Positions 38,801-49,300 of a stretch of 64,000 nucleotides of DNA are shown here, in pieces. The notes beneath the pieces are model-generated. The model ran no database searches. It had not been told where the DNA came from and saw nothing but the letters and a program-made list of their open reading frames with translations. Source of the DNA: Klebsormidium nitens (taxonomy: Eukaryota > Streptophyta > Klebsormidiophyceae > Klebsormidiales > Klebsormidiaceae); assembly GCA_000708835.1 (NCBI GenBank), contig DF237173.1:25438-89437 (forward strand), in the 5' to 3' direction. A program made the translations under genes and the position numbers. Each line of letters opens with the position of its first letter. Position 1 is the first letter of the stretch.

Positions 38801-40477
38801 CGGGGGAAGAAATATACTGGGGAGTGGGTCAAGAACGTCCCTGTTTGCGGCTCGGTGGAAAGCATCCGGGCAGGAGAAATCGAGAAGCTGCAGTATCCAG
38901 CACCGCAGCGGCCGTTTGCGGCACGGTCAGAGAATCTAGACGTGAGTCTTTTGTCCAACTGCTTCGTTCTATTTTTTCTCAGCACGGAGCCATTTCGAAG
39001 CAGCGTCGAGGTGTGTTGGGCGCGACTGCGTTCTCTCATTTTTTACTTTGAGTACAAGAGGCAGTGGTAGATACGTGATTTCTGGTGCACAGACCAATTC
39101 TTGATACGAGAAGCGGGTCCTCCGTTTAGTTCCCTTCAGAGATCCGAAATAATAAGAACGCCGCTCCTTCGTGAAGACGGAAGGAATCATTCAATGAAAC
39201 ATGCGCATGAAAACTGTGCTATTGAGAAATTCACAAACCTACGGTTACGATGATGAGGAAAACGCTCAGTCGACGTTAACCGTTCCGTTTCCTCTTGCGT
39301 CCCACAGCTGCCCCCTCTGGAGGTCCTTCAGCCGGGGCTGTCGGTGTACGAGAAGGTGACAGCTGTCCGCGGCGCGCGAACCGCAAGGGGTCCAAAGCCC
39401 CCTCTGTCTGCCGCGAAAGATAAAGTAAGTCTCTCACCTGCTTATCATACGCTGACGCGCATGGAGACGAGACAGGGGCCTTCTAAACCCTTCGACTCTC
39501 TTCAATTACTCAAAGATAGGCCATTGCGCCGTCTTCGTTAATAGTTGCTCCATCACCCTGCGCCAGAGAGGCAGCTCGCAAAGGTTCAGGATGCTCGGAT
39601 TGGAGCGCAGCCGCGTCAGATCTGGAGTTGAGGGCTCATTACTGCGAAGTTTTGATACCTGCTTTTCAGCACCACAGCATACCCGGCAGTCAGTCCGGTA
39701 AATCTGCCATTCGACGTCGAAAATGCCAACAGCAGCGTAGCTGCCACTACTGACTCCTGCAAATTCGCTGGAGCAGCTCGACTCGCCCCTTCCACCCGAC
39801 TATCTGACCAAGGCCTTTGTGTTTTACCCAGTCCCAGGCCGCATGCCTCCGGCCGTTCCAAATCGAGGCGCTGAAGCACGCCAATGTCCATCGTTCCCTG
39901 AAGCAGCTTGACTCGCACGTTCGATCCAACTATCTAACCAAGACCTTCCCTTTATCCAGTCCCACGCCGCCTGTCTGCGGCCGTTCCAGATCGAGGCGCT
40001 GAAGCACGCCTACGTGTCCATCGCCGGGGGCATCCGGGAGGAGCACCGGCTGCGGACTGCAAAATTGACGGACGTCTGCCTGACGGCGGGGTACCATCCG
40101 GACTCCAAAGAGGTGAGGCGTCTTCATTCTCGAAAATCGTTTCAAGGGTGAGTTTTTGTGCGCTTAGGTTAAAAGAGACTGGGCTTCACAAAGAGGGGAG
40201 CCTTTTCGGAGGTACGGACTCGTCGAATGCGAGGCCACAAAAGGGATGGGGCCATTCTTTCTTCCAAGAGTTTCGGCTGGTGTCGGTTTTAAACACGTAG
40301 GGTCTAAAAGACGTTCTTTCCTTTCGACTGAGTGGCACAGTTCGGCCTGCTTGACAAATGCGCGCGGTTTGCCTGCAGATGAAAGCAGTGAGGAAGTGCC
40401 TGGTGGACAAAGCGCATGGGGCGGGAACGCTGTCGTTCGACGCCTTCCTGGAAGCGATCCTGTGGCTACAGATGTGA
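35841..40477 (+). CDS. MORN-repeat protein (MORN3-like), with an assembly gap in exon 1
   Basis: MORN repeats bind membranes or build scaffolds, often at flagella or the cell cortex. Exons: 35841-36761 (interrupted by Ns), 37453-37606, 38215-38334, 38720-38941, 39308-39424, 39960-40112 and 40379-40477. All junctions after the gap agree in phase. The N-terminal region is Pro/Ser/Gly-rich and disordered. At least three MORN units follow, visible as YEGEW-GVKMGQGTIYY, YTGDVVDGDRHGVGRLTY and YAGKWGNDCREGMATFYW, and then YTGEWVKN. The C-terminal 60 residues (SHAACLRPFQIEALKHAY onward) look helical with an EF-hand-like spacing, ending FDAFLEAILWLQM. The frame changes across the single N at 36313 and the N run at 36399-36418, so the exon 1 protein cannot be read through. 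Intron 5 holds a partial copy of exon 6. Confidence 0.8.
36399..36418. other. Assembly gap (20 N) plus a single N at 36313
   Basis: The run of 20 N sits inside the first MORN exon, in a purine-rich stretch. A lone N at 36313 ends a G homopolymer. The reading frame needed downstream differs from the one upstream, so the true length is not represented. The 75-80 bp on each side of the gap resemble each other. Confidence 0.98.
39832..39902 (+). repeat. Partial tandem copy of MORN exon 6 start, with acceptor
   Basis: From 39832 about 60 bases match the beginning of exon 6 at 39960 with few differences, for example CGGCCGTTCCA and ATCGAGGCGCTGAAGCACGCC. The copy keeps its CCAG acceptor. The roughly 60 intron bases before each acceptor also match (CTATCT-ACCAAG-CCTT). 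The offset is 128 bp. The exon copy breaks off after about 20 codons. Confidence 0.88.
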
Positions 40478-41628
40478 GAGCAGCGCACGCGTGCACTCGC
40501 GGGAGATTTGGACATAGCGGTGGAAGGGTGATTCTCTATGGTTATCTACGAATAAAACGCCCAACACAATCAGTTGGCCCGAGCCCCTCCTGTAGCTGTT
40601 CACAGACCTCTTAATCGAGCTCAAATGCGCTTAACCAATTCGAGCAGGAACTTTGACCGACAATTGAAAATGACGTCCTCGATCGTTCATCAAGAATCGC
40701 ATTTGCTTGACAGTACTATAGTAGCGATATTCATCGGGCGCATGAGCTTGCATAATGCATACTACAGTTAAATCGTAGTGGTTGGTTTTCATGTGCCACA
40801 TACATAGCTCTGATAGCGATTCAATCGATTGATCATCGTACGGGCGCTCGACTTGAACAAGGATGTTGCCACTTGGGCCACGTACAAGCAATCTTGAATG
40901 CTGAGATCAATTAGAAGCAACACATTATATACCTGCCTTGAAAGATCATTGCCGCCTGAGTTGCCCTGGCATGGCTGTATGCGGGTACGGACATTAAGAA
41001 TGCTTCAGTACCGTACGCAATGTATTCCTTTGCATCTCATAACAAGACAATCTGCGCAGAGCTTGCCAGTCGTTTTCAATTCTTGCAAGTAGCGCGACAC
41101 TACTTTCGTTCTTCACGGGCCGTGTGCTTTTCAGGGCATACATGAGTAAGGACTGAATCAAGTTGGCGGCCCCCCTAAACTTAGCCCCGTAAGTGTATAC
41201 ATTTGCGCCTGTGTCTCTTTTCCTGCAAAGTACGCGGGACAATTACGATTGAAAACTTATCATGTGCATAAGAATCTGCCATGTGAGTCGTGGATTCCGG
41301 GCGCCGATTTGACATCAGAATCTTCACTGAACAAGCAAAATTCGTGTAGATTGCCGTTGTAGCCGTATTCAACACTTCGGTTGTCGACTGAACATTTGAA
41401 GACCCATGCACCTCGTATGCCACTTCAAATATCACCTGTTTGCGGACCTGATATAATAAATTGGTACCAAGCTGGATGCCAGCAGCTACCTTCTAACCAT
41501 CAACGCTTTTCCCTAACCCAACACACTTACTTCTCAGTTGAACCTTCATTCGGAACCTCCATTCAACGTCATCGTATCGCTTGCTCTACGCCTGTCGATC
41601 TCATATGCCTCGAATCCAATAGAGCTGA
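40478..41628. other. Convergent spacer between MORN and MYB loci
   Basis: About 1.15 kb has no recognised gene. It is moderately AT-rich with several TGCATA and CATGTGC motifs; I count about seven CATG, only slightly above chance. It should hold the poly(A) sites of both neighbours. Confidence 0.45.
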
Positions 41629-44553
41629 TCAGCGGCCTTGATCCTCCAACACTGAGAACAGTCTGGATTGTTCTTCGTCTAGCGCCCGAGCAGCCGCCAT
41701 CAATTCCTCCGACCGACACACCCGCTTGCAGTCCGGATCCAAGGCTTCGAACAGGCGCGCTCGTTCTTCTTCCACTGCCCGCCTGGCCACCTTCTGGCTC
41801 TCGGTCATTCCCCCGGCAGTGTCATCCATCTCAGAGAAAGACGGAGGACTTCTTGCCGGAAACACTCCCTCCTCGGAACTCCCCAATCCCTGTTCGTCGC
41901 ACTGAAAGTCTCCCGCCTCTGTCTGTCGACAATCTTCCTCAGCCCAACGGTCCGCACTCGCAGACGCGTTCGTAAAGCCTTGGGTTCCGCCCCCCTGCGG
42001 CTCGGGAGCTTCCGAAGGCCACCCTGTCAAGTCCAGGTCTTCCAACTCGCTCGGGAAGGAATCAACCGGGGCCGACCGGGGCTCCTCTCCGACCTGCGTC
42101 TTGTTACCTTCGGGTGTCAGCGGGTCTGTCCCGAGGACATTAACGAAGGGCCCTGGCGGCGACCCGATCTCTAATCGCAGCCCGGAGTGGTCGCCCTTCT
42201 GCTCCTTACTTGCTTTATGAGTGCTGGGACCTAGGAGCGGCGTGAGCGGCGCCGAAGCCGCGGCCGCGTCGCGGGCCTAGGTCGTCATGAACGGCGCGCT
42301 CGCGAGCGGCCGGGGAGGGCTGTCGCTCGGGAAAGCCGTGGGAGGTAGGAACGGTGCGAACACGTGGGGCCCCTCGGCAAAGGCGGCAGGAGCATAGGTC
42401 ATCGGAAAGGGAGTTGGCAGGCCGTTACTCCCGTTAGCGATCGGTTGTGAATGCGCAAGCCACTGGAGAACCGGTGGGGGAAGCGCGAGCGGGTTTGCGG
42501 AGCTTGGGCGAGAGTACAAGTCCAGAGGCGGCGCGGAAAAGGAGCCGACCGGCAAAACTTCGTTGCCCGGTTGAGCGACCGGAAAAGGAACGGAAGGATG
42601 CCAATCAGGGAACTGCGGGTCTGGAAAGGGAACCGAGGGAAAGAGAGGCTGCGGTGGCGGCGCGAAAGTCGTCGGCGCGAGGGGCAGTTGGACGGTCAGC
42701 GGTCGGCTGCGGCCGCCGCACGCGCGCGCGGCGCAGCGCAGCGTGGGCGCGAAGTGGGGCGCGTGGAAGGGCGCGGGCGGCCGCGGTGCCGGGGGAACAT
42801 TTGGCGGCGGCGGGAGAGGGAGATGCTGCCAATACGCGATGGGGTCTGGAGGCTCGTGCTTGGGGATCGGTGCAACTGGCTGATTAGATTGCTCTGGAAT
42901 GAAGTAGGCCTCGTTTGCAGGCAGCATTGAAGAAGCATTTTGGGAGGGGGGAGGGGCAGCGCATTTGGGACGTTTGCTCGGCCTTCCGGCCAGGTGGTTG
43001 TCGAACCAGCTCTTGACGGCGTGGCCATTCCTCCCGGGGAGTTGTTTTGCAATCATGCTCCTGCAAAGAAGAAAATGGCATTAATAAGCGGGTTATGGTG
43101 GTTCAGAAAGTCAGAAGAAGTCGAAGCACACCGCGCCAAAAGTTGCAGTCATCGGGTAACTTTCGATATCAACCCTGCGAGGCCTAATATACAGGCATCA
43201 ATCTACAAAGGTTTAAATTGCAGCATCATCCTGTGAGCAAGGTATCAAAAGCGTGGACTCTGCGAATCAAGACCAGCTATGGGATTCGATAAGTACGAGT
43301 ATAAGCGAAACGTTTTTGAAAGGTGCTCATCACAGACCATATTACGATGTTCAAGGTTCGGATGCTGACTTCTCCGAGTGCGGACCTCTCTTCGTTCCGT
43401 AGACATGAAAGATGAATTCTATTGGCGTTTGTCCTCGTGAATGCACTCTTTGAAGCTCATTCAAAAATCAAGCCAGCCCCATATAGGAAGTCAATATGCT
43501 GAGGAAGAACGAGCTATACATGTCTCAAGATGGTTCGAAGTTCACTCTCAAGCACGGATTGCAGCCAATCTGCACGTTTTGTTGTAGGCGGAGTCCGCAC
43601 TTTCATTTTCATCTCTAGGCTGCCAGCGTGAACTCGGCCCTTTTGATCTTCTTTCATTTCTCAGCCACGTATGCACGTGGCCAAAAACTTGAGAAGCTGC
43701 GTCAGGCATGATGAAACGCTTACCACTTATTGCCCAGCTCCTTCTGCAGAGACAGGATGCGATCCCCTTCTTCCTCTGTGATAGGTTCGCTCTTGAGAGA
43801 CGGATCGAGAAAGTGCCTGTACCTTCGAGCGCAACTCGTGGCACTGCGTTGAAGGCCTGCCTTTTCTTTTGCTGAACCCCAAACACCATCGCCGTAAGCC
43901 TGGTCGAGTGGGATACGAAAAGCATCAATATATTGAAGACTGTGTTAGAAAGCAGCAGCAGCTCATTGTAGGTGCACTAATATCCTGCGAGCTTCCTCCC
44001 AAGAGATCGTGACAGACTGACCGTCGAAGGCATTGTAGGCACAGAGAGGGTGAATGCCAAGGCCTGCGAATGGCTGGTCTGCTCAAGCTTATTCAAAATT
44101 TGATGCAACGTCATAAAAGTCAAAAGGTGGTTTATCCCAACACGAACAGATACCTACGAAAACTTACAAACAGATGGCCTGCGCATACTTCCTACTGACG
44201 GAAGGACGTCTTAAGGATGCGAGAAATGGTTTGTCTCAAAAGTGCGTGAATGTTATTACCTGAACGAACAGCCTAAGCAGGTCGTCCTCTTCTGCACTCC
44301 AAGGGCCTCTTTTGAGGAAGGTCTTCTGATCAGAACTTTGAGGTGCTCCATGACTTTCCTCAACGTTTGAGGACGACTCTCCTGAGATCTCGTTCATTCC
44401 CTTCAGATCTGGAGCATCCGCGACAATCTCTCGACCTTCTGTCGCAGGAAGCGCAGAATGGTCGTAGATTCCGCTAAGGCGCGTTGTCAAAGAGTGAGCG
44501 CCTGTGTTCGAGCGTGCATCGAATGAAGGCGAGGGTTCAGCTAACCTTTGCAT
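41629..44553 (-). CDS. Divergent two-repeat MYB-type DNA-binding protein, interrupted by an in-frame TAG
   Basis: R2R3-MYB proteins are sequence-specific transcription factors. Exons fit as 44553-44260, 44016-43978 (39 nt), 43860-43724 and 43060 onward. The first MYB repeat runs from RGPWSAEEDDLLRLF through SWEEARRI to RSATSCARRYRHFLDPSLK, and the tryptophan spacing is near the canonical 19. The second runs SEPITEEEGDRILSLQ, ELGNKW, IAKQLPGRNGHAVKSWFDNHL. Ile replaces the usual first aromatic residue, as in other R3 repeats. A Pro-rich tail of about 230 residues follows. A TAG occurs at 42279-42277, but the same frame stays open for 215 more codons to 41629, ending in a charged helical segment. 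That stretch may be real C-terminus joined by an intron whose 3' end is the TAG. The start ATG and the 39-nt exon are inferred. Confidence 0.72.
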
Positions 44554-46387
44554 GTCGCAGAAGAAATGATTGAAGTCATTAGGGACCTGCAGAATTGCCA
44601 GCGACTGAGTCTTCAATTAGCTGATGTCTGCGCTTATGCATCTTCTTGTCTCAGGCTTACTCAACTTCAGCTCTAGTTCCTCGTCAGCTTCTGTCCGCAC
44701 TGGATCGGGTGCCTTGGCCTCATGTGAATAGGGGATAGCGCAAGTTTTTCAATCAGCGCTGCGTTTGAGTTCATGCTCTCCCTGCGACAGAACTTTGCGC
44801 ACTTTGTCTGGCAGGCCTTCCTCTAAGATTGACGTCCCGCAGGTCCTGCTCAACTGAGTGCAGATGAGCATGCTCGAAGAAGCTTCACGCCAACGTAAGG
44901 ACCAAAACGTGTTTACCAAACAAAAAACTGAGTGCAGGTCGTTGGATACAGGCCCTGAGAGGCCCAGCGACCGTCAGTGTGACGCAACTGTAACTCGAAC
45001 TGGCTGCATGGTGCAAAAATAGGATCTGTAAGCCTGCCAAGCTTTTCCGTCAAAATCTTAGAAGGATCTGCTGCTTAATTGCTATCTCATCTCCGTCTTT
45101 CTACTTTGCATGCTCCTCACATCTTACCTTCACAATTAGTGAGCCAGTTGAATGGCTTCAAGGAAAAATTCTCGAAAGTATTTAAAACTTCGATGAAGCG
45201 GCATGCCGTAGAATATGACGCTGGAGAACTTCAGCCTCGACTTCTCCAGTCTTTGACATGTTGCTTCTGATCAAGAGGAGGTTTGGAGGGGAGGAGTGAC
45301 GACTCACTGCCACTGACGAAGATTCTTCAGAGCTTCAAAGAGATTCTCTTCGTGCATGCGTTCGCAAACTGTCGATTCACATCTCTGGCAGCTTGTAGGA
45401 ATCAGTTTTTGACAGGTCGACACTGTTGTAGTATATCTTCCGTTCATGAGATTTGCTCCCTGACATGGCCATGCCGGTATCAAGCACGAAGCGTCGATAA
45501 TTGCACGCACCACTTAAGGCTCCACGAGCACCCTTTTGTGGTTGCCTGCAAGCCCCAAAGTGAAAGAGCACATAAAGCAAGCCTGCCAGGCGCAGTCATG
45601 CAGGCGCAGTCATGTCTCTTATGAGAATTCTCCTCATGATGCTTGGCCCAGCAGGTAACACGGCATATACTGGCGGAGATCTGTTGCGCGCCTCAATAAG
45701 CCAGCCAAACTAAGAACTTCTAGGCCAAGGAAACTGGCCAATTTTTGACTGTATGTTGATCATACTTCCTGATTTTTTGTAGACCAAGTCGGTCAACATG
45801 AGCAATTGGGTTTCAAGATCAGATGCGAAATATCCCATGCAAACTGACGACGTGCTCAGCGAACCGAACCTGTATATCCACCTTGCATCCCTCTTAATTT
45901 ATCATTCCGCCCGACTTCTGTTAGCCCCTACATTAGAGCAAGGCGTGCTTGCGTACTTGCTAGTACCTGAGACCACACTTAATACTATCCCCTTACCATC
46001 ATACTCTTGTGTCGCTTTCCGAGGGATCCCTTTCGGGTCTCATCATGCGCGGCCGCCGTCCCTACCACCGCGCCATGCCGGCTGAGCGACCCGGCTAACT
46101 CAATCACGGGTTGTTTCAGACTGAAGCTGACAGCGCCGGTCGCTGCGCTGGTCGGATCTGTACGTGCGCAAAACGCGCGCGTATTCGGATAGGACTGCAG
46201 GCTCTTCTTGCTCATTGTTCACAAACCTTCCCTCGCAGATTTCCAGGAGCTTCGTCCTTGGCCCTGCCACTGCCAGCATTGCAAGACCAGTTCGTAAGAA
46301 GCGCACTCTGTCCATTTTCAGCTGACTACTTAAACATCTGTGATCAGCGGCGCATGTTTTTCGGGGCTTTGGGCTCTCATGGTAAGC
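44554..46387. promoter_or_regulatory. Divergent spacer between MYB and WD40 loci, with one possible exon
   Basis: About 1.8 kb lies between the chosen starts. On the minus strand, 45384-45308 is flanked by a CCAG acceptor and a GTGAGT donor and encodes RCESTVCERMHEENLFEAL plus a few residues. It could be a 5' exon of the MYB gene, but its phase does not match the next exon I place. A 14-bp direct repeat (CAGGCGCAGTCATG twice) lies at 45587-45614. Nothing else was recognised. Confidence 0.4.
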
Positions 46388-49300
46388 ATGGAAGTCAATG
46401 GCGGCGCAGCGTCGGTTGCGGTCCTCACGCCGTCTCAAGCTAGGCTCGCTGAGTATCTCTGGAGAAAAGAGGCTGGCTCGCAGAGTCAAGCGCTCGAGTC
46501 AATCCCGACAGCGGTCCCAAAGAGCGTCTTTAAAGCGCCAATTGAGATAGGAGGCTTGCCATCACCGGGGAGTATGCACGGGTCTCGCATTGTGATCCAG
46601 GTACAGAGCTTTTGAGTTTCTCGATCCTGCTGCTCAAATGCAGTGGATTCTATCGCTTCGCAGACGTGTAGTCTACAGACAGGGGGTGCGAGCACTTTCC
46701 TTAGTCATTTTGTTTCATATGAATGGTGGTGGCTAGAAGTGAACCGAAGAAAAAAGTAGATGGCATGGCAGCATTTGGAAGATAAAGCTTGATCATTTGT
46801 GCAGGTTCTAGGGCCTGCGACTGACGCCATGCTAGCAGCCAGACCTGATTTCCCATGATGTGTTCTCTGGGACAAGGCGATGTTTGGTGGTGTGCTAGAG
46901 GACGTTAGGAGGAAGCCCGCTGTCACATCATGTTGAGCATAGGACCATAGGAAGGCCTTTTCTGGTGACTTTGGGGTAGCTCTGGAGGGATACTGAGAGG
47001 TATCAAGACTTCTCTTATCAGGGATACTCTTAACAGAAGTGTATCTATCCAGGCCACATTTGATGGTTGCTTTCATTCCAAAGCACTCTGCCCAGACATT
47101 ATAGCACTTTCACACCTCTTTCAGTTGCTACGCAATTCGGAACACATAAGTGACCAGTTTTACCGAGGGACACGCCTTGATCTTTGCTTTCGCTCCTCAC
47201 AAGCGATGACTTAGGTTAATATTGACACACTTCTTGGCTGGTCATCTGTTCCTGTTCTGAAGATGGTATTTGTGCAGGCTGGCGTTGGGGCTTCCCAATG
47301 TACTGCCTATGTGGCCTCCGGCACTCAGCTGTACAGCGTACAGGTAAAGACTCTGTCAAATAGTATTGTCTCTCAACTTCAGAGAGGGGCGATTGCTAGA
47401 AGCAGGGCTGTTCCGCTGTGACTGCACTCTGTCCTTGAAAGTTGAGACCCTGCAGTGAGTGGTCAGAGCGTTTCCCGCAGGGAAAGAAAAACAAAAGAAG
47501 GTGGTCAGAGCGACAAGAACGAGATGAATGAATAAAGTTCAGAGCATTGAACGTCACAGGCTGTGCTCGATTTGGGGGCCGTCAGGATTTCTGTGGGTAA
47601 GAGCCGGCATCTCATGCCAGGTGCCGCTTGACCGGAAGGGCCAGTGAGTCTGAGCGAGTCCTGACAGTTATAGCCACTCAAATGCCGTGATTTCCCTGCA
47701 GCTGCCTGGACAAAGCGGCAGCCTGAAGAGCACTCTTAGAGGGAAAGGCGGGCTCCTGTTGCCTGTTCAAGTAGAGGTGAGAGCTGCCTGTCAGTCTGAG
47801 TTACTAGCACACCTCCCAATTGTTTCGGAAGGTGTAAAAAAGGAGCCCACTTATTTATCCTGGAAAGAAGCTGGATCTCGCGGCGGGCTCTGGCTTTTGC
47901 CCTTCTAAGTACAAGCGTTTTCCCGCAGGGAGCTACCACCACTCGACTGGACCACATCCCTCACCGTTCAGAGGTGCAGGCACTCGCCCTTGCAGAGCCA
48001 TCAGGTGAGTGGCCACTCTCAATATTCGGGTCCTGGTTGTGTAAAGCGGCCTGAAATCCCTACTCATTTCAAGAAAGGTCTCAGCCTTGGTACGTCAAAG
48101 TGCTTTGGGGCCTTCAGTCGTCGCCATTGATAGGGCCGCTCAGACCAAAATCCGTCGGCTTAGAACATGTCTTCGATTGCCTTTCTCCTTAGCCTCATTG
48201 CCCGCGTTTAGCAACCATCAGTGGTGGCTTCGCCTGTTTAGTATTGATCGCGGCGCCTAACCATACCTACCGTAGATTCGTATGGTCACAAGGTTGATCC
48301 TGAGAGACACTTTGGTGTTCAATGTCTGACCCTGACGGATGATCCTCTAACAGGTTTTCACTGACTTGTTCCTAGATTTCAAGCTGAATTCTCATCAGCC
48401 TTTGTCCGCGCAGGTTCAAGCCCCGGGCTTCTGGGGTCGATCGACGCATACGGACGCGTGGTCGTGGCGAAGTTGCCTTTCAACGAGGCGCATGGTAAGT
48501 CGACCGCCAGCTCCCTTCCCCAAACTTTGCGGTCCAGCTCAGATATGACACACCGTTGCGTTAAGCTGGTATGGGTGATGATCGAAAAGAGCACGTTACA
48601 AACGGTGCGGTCGTCTCGCCACTGGGACGACATGTTGTGCAGTTTTTCTGAGAATGGAATGTCGGCAACCCGTTATCAATAATGAGGAGGTCGTTTGCTT
48701 GGATCTCAGCAAAGCTGATGCTTCTCAGAAGGAGACGAGCCTAAGGCGCTTGGCGCTCCCCTGAGTGATAAACTAGCTCTCAGTACTGGGTGGCTCATCT
48801 TGCTGGTTTTGTGATGCCCTATCAACAGTGACCGCCTTACGGTTTGCAAGCACATCTACGAAAACAAACCACGGGCTGCCTAGCGTCGGACGGATCACAC
48901 TTCGCGTAACTGCGCCTTCCGAGTCCCCATTATGCCGCAATTCCGAGCCCTTCTTCTCCCCGCTTCCCGTCCAGCAGAAAGCGGATACGGACAACGAGCA
49001 GCGCTTGACTCTCGGACGGAAGACGGAGCCGCTTCGACGAGCGGACGTACGAACGACGACAATCTGGCTGCTCCTTTCACCGCCTACCCGCGGGACGCTG
49101 GAGTCGGAGAGGGGGGCTGGGCAGGGCTCGCTTTTGTCCCGGGGCAGACGTCAGCGGTGAGTGAAAGGGGACATCAAGGTCTCCCCGGAAGCAATCAAAA
49201 CTAGTTATCCAAGATTGGATAATCCGGACAGTTGGACAGCAGGAGAGCTCTTTCGATGTCTAAGTGAACAGGGATCAGATGTGGTTACAGGCAACACGGG

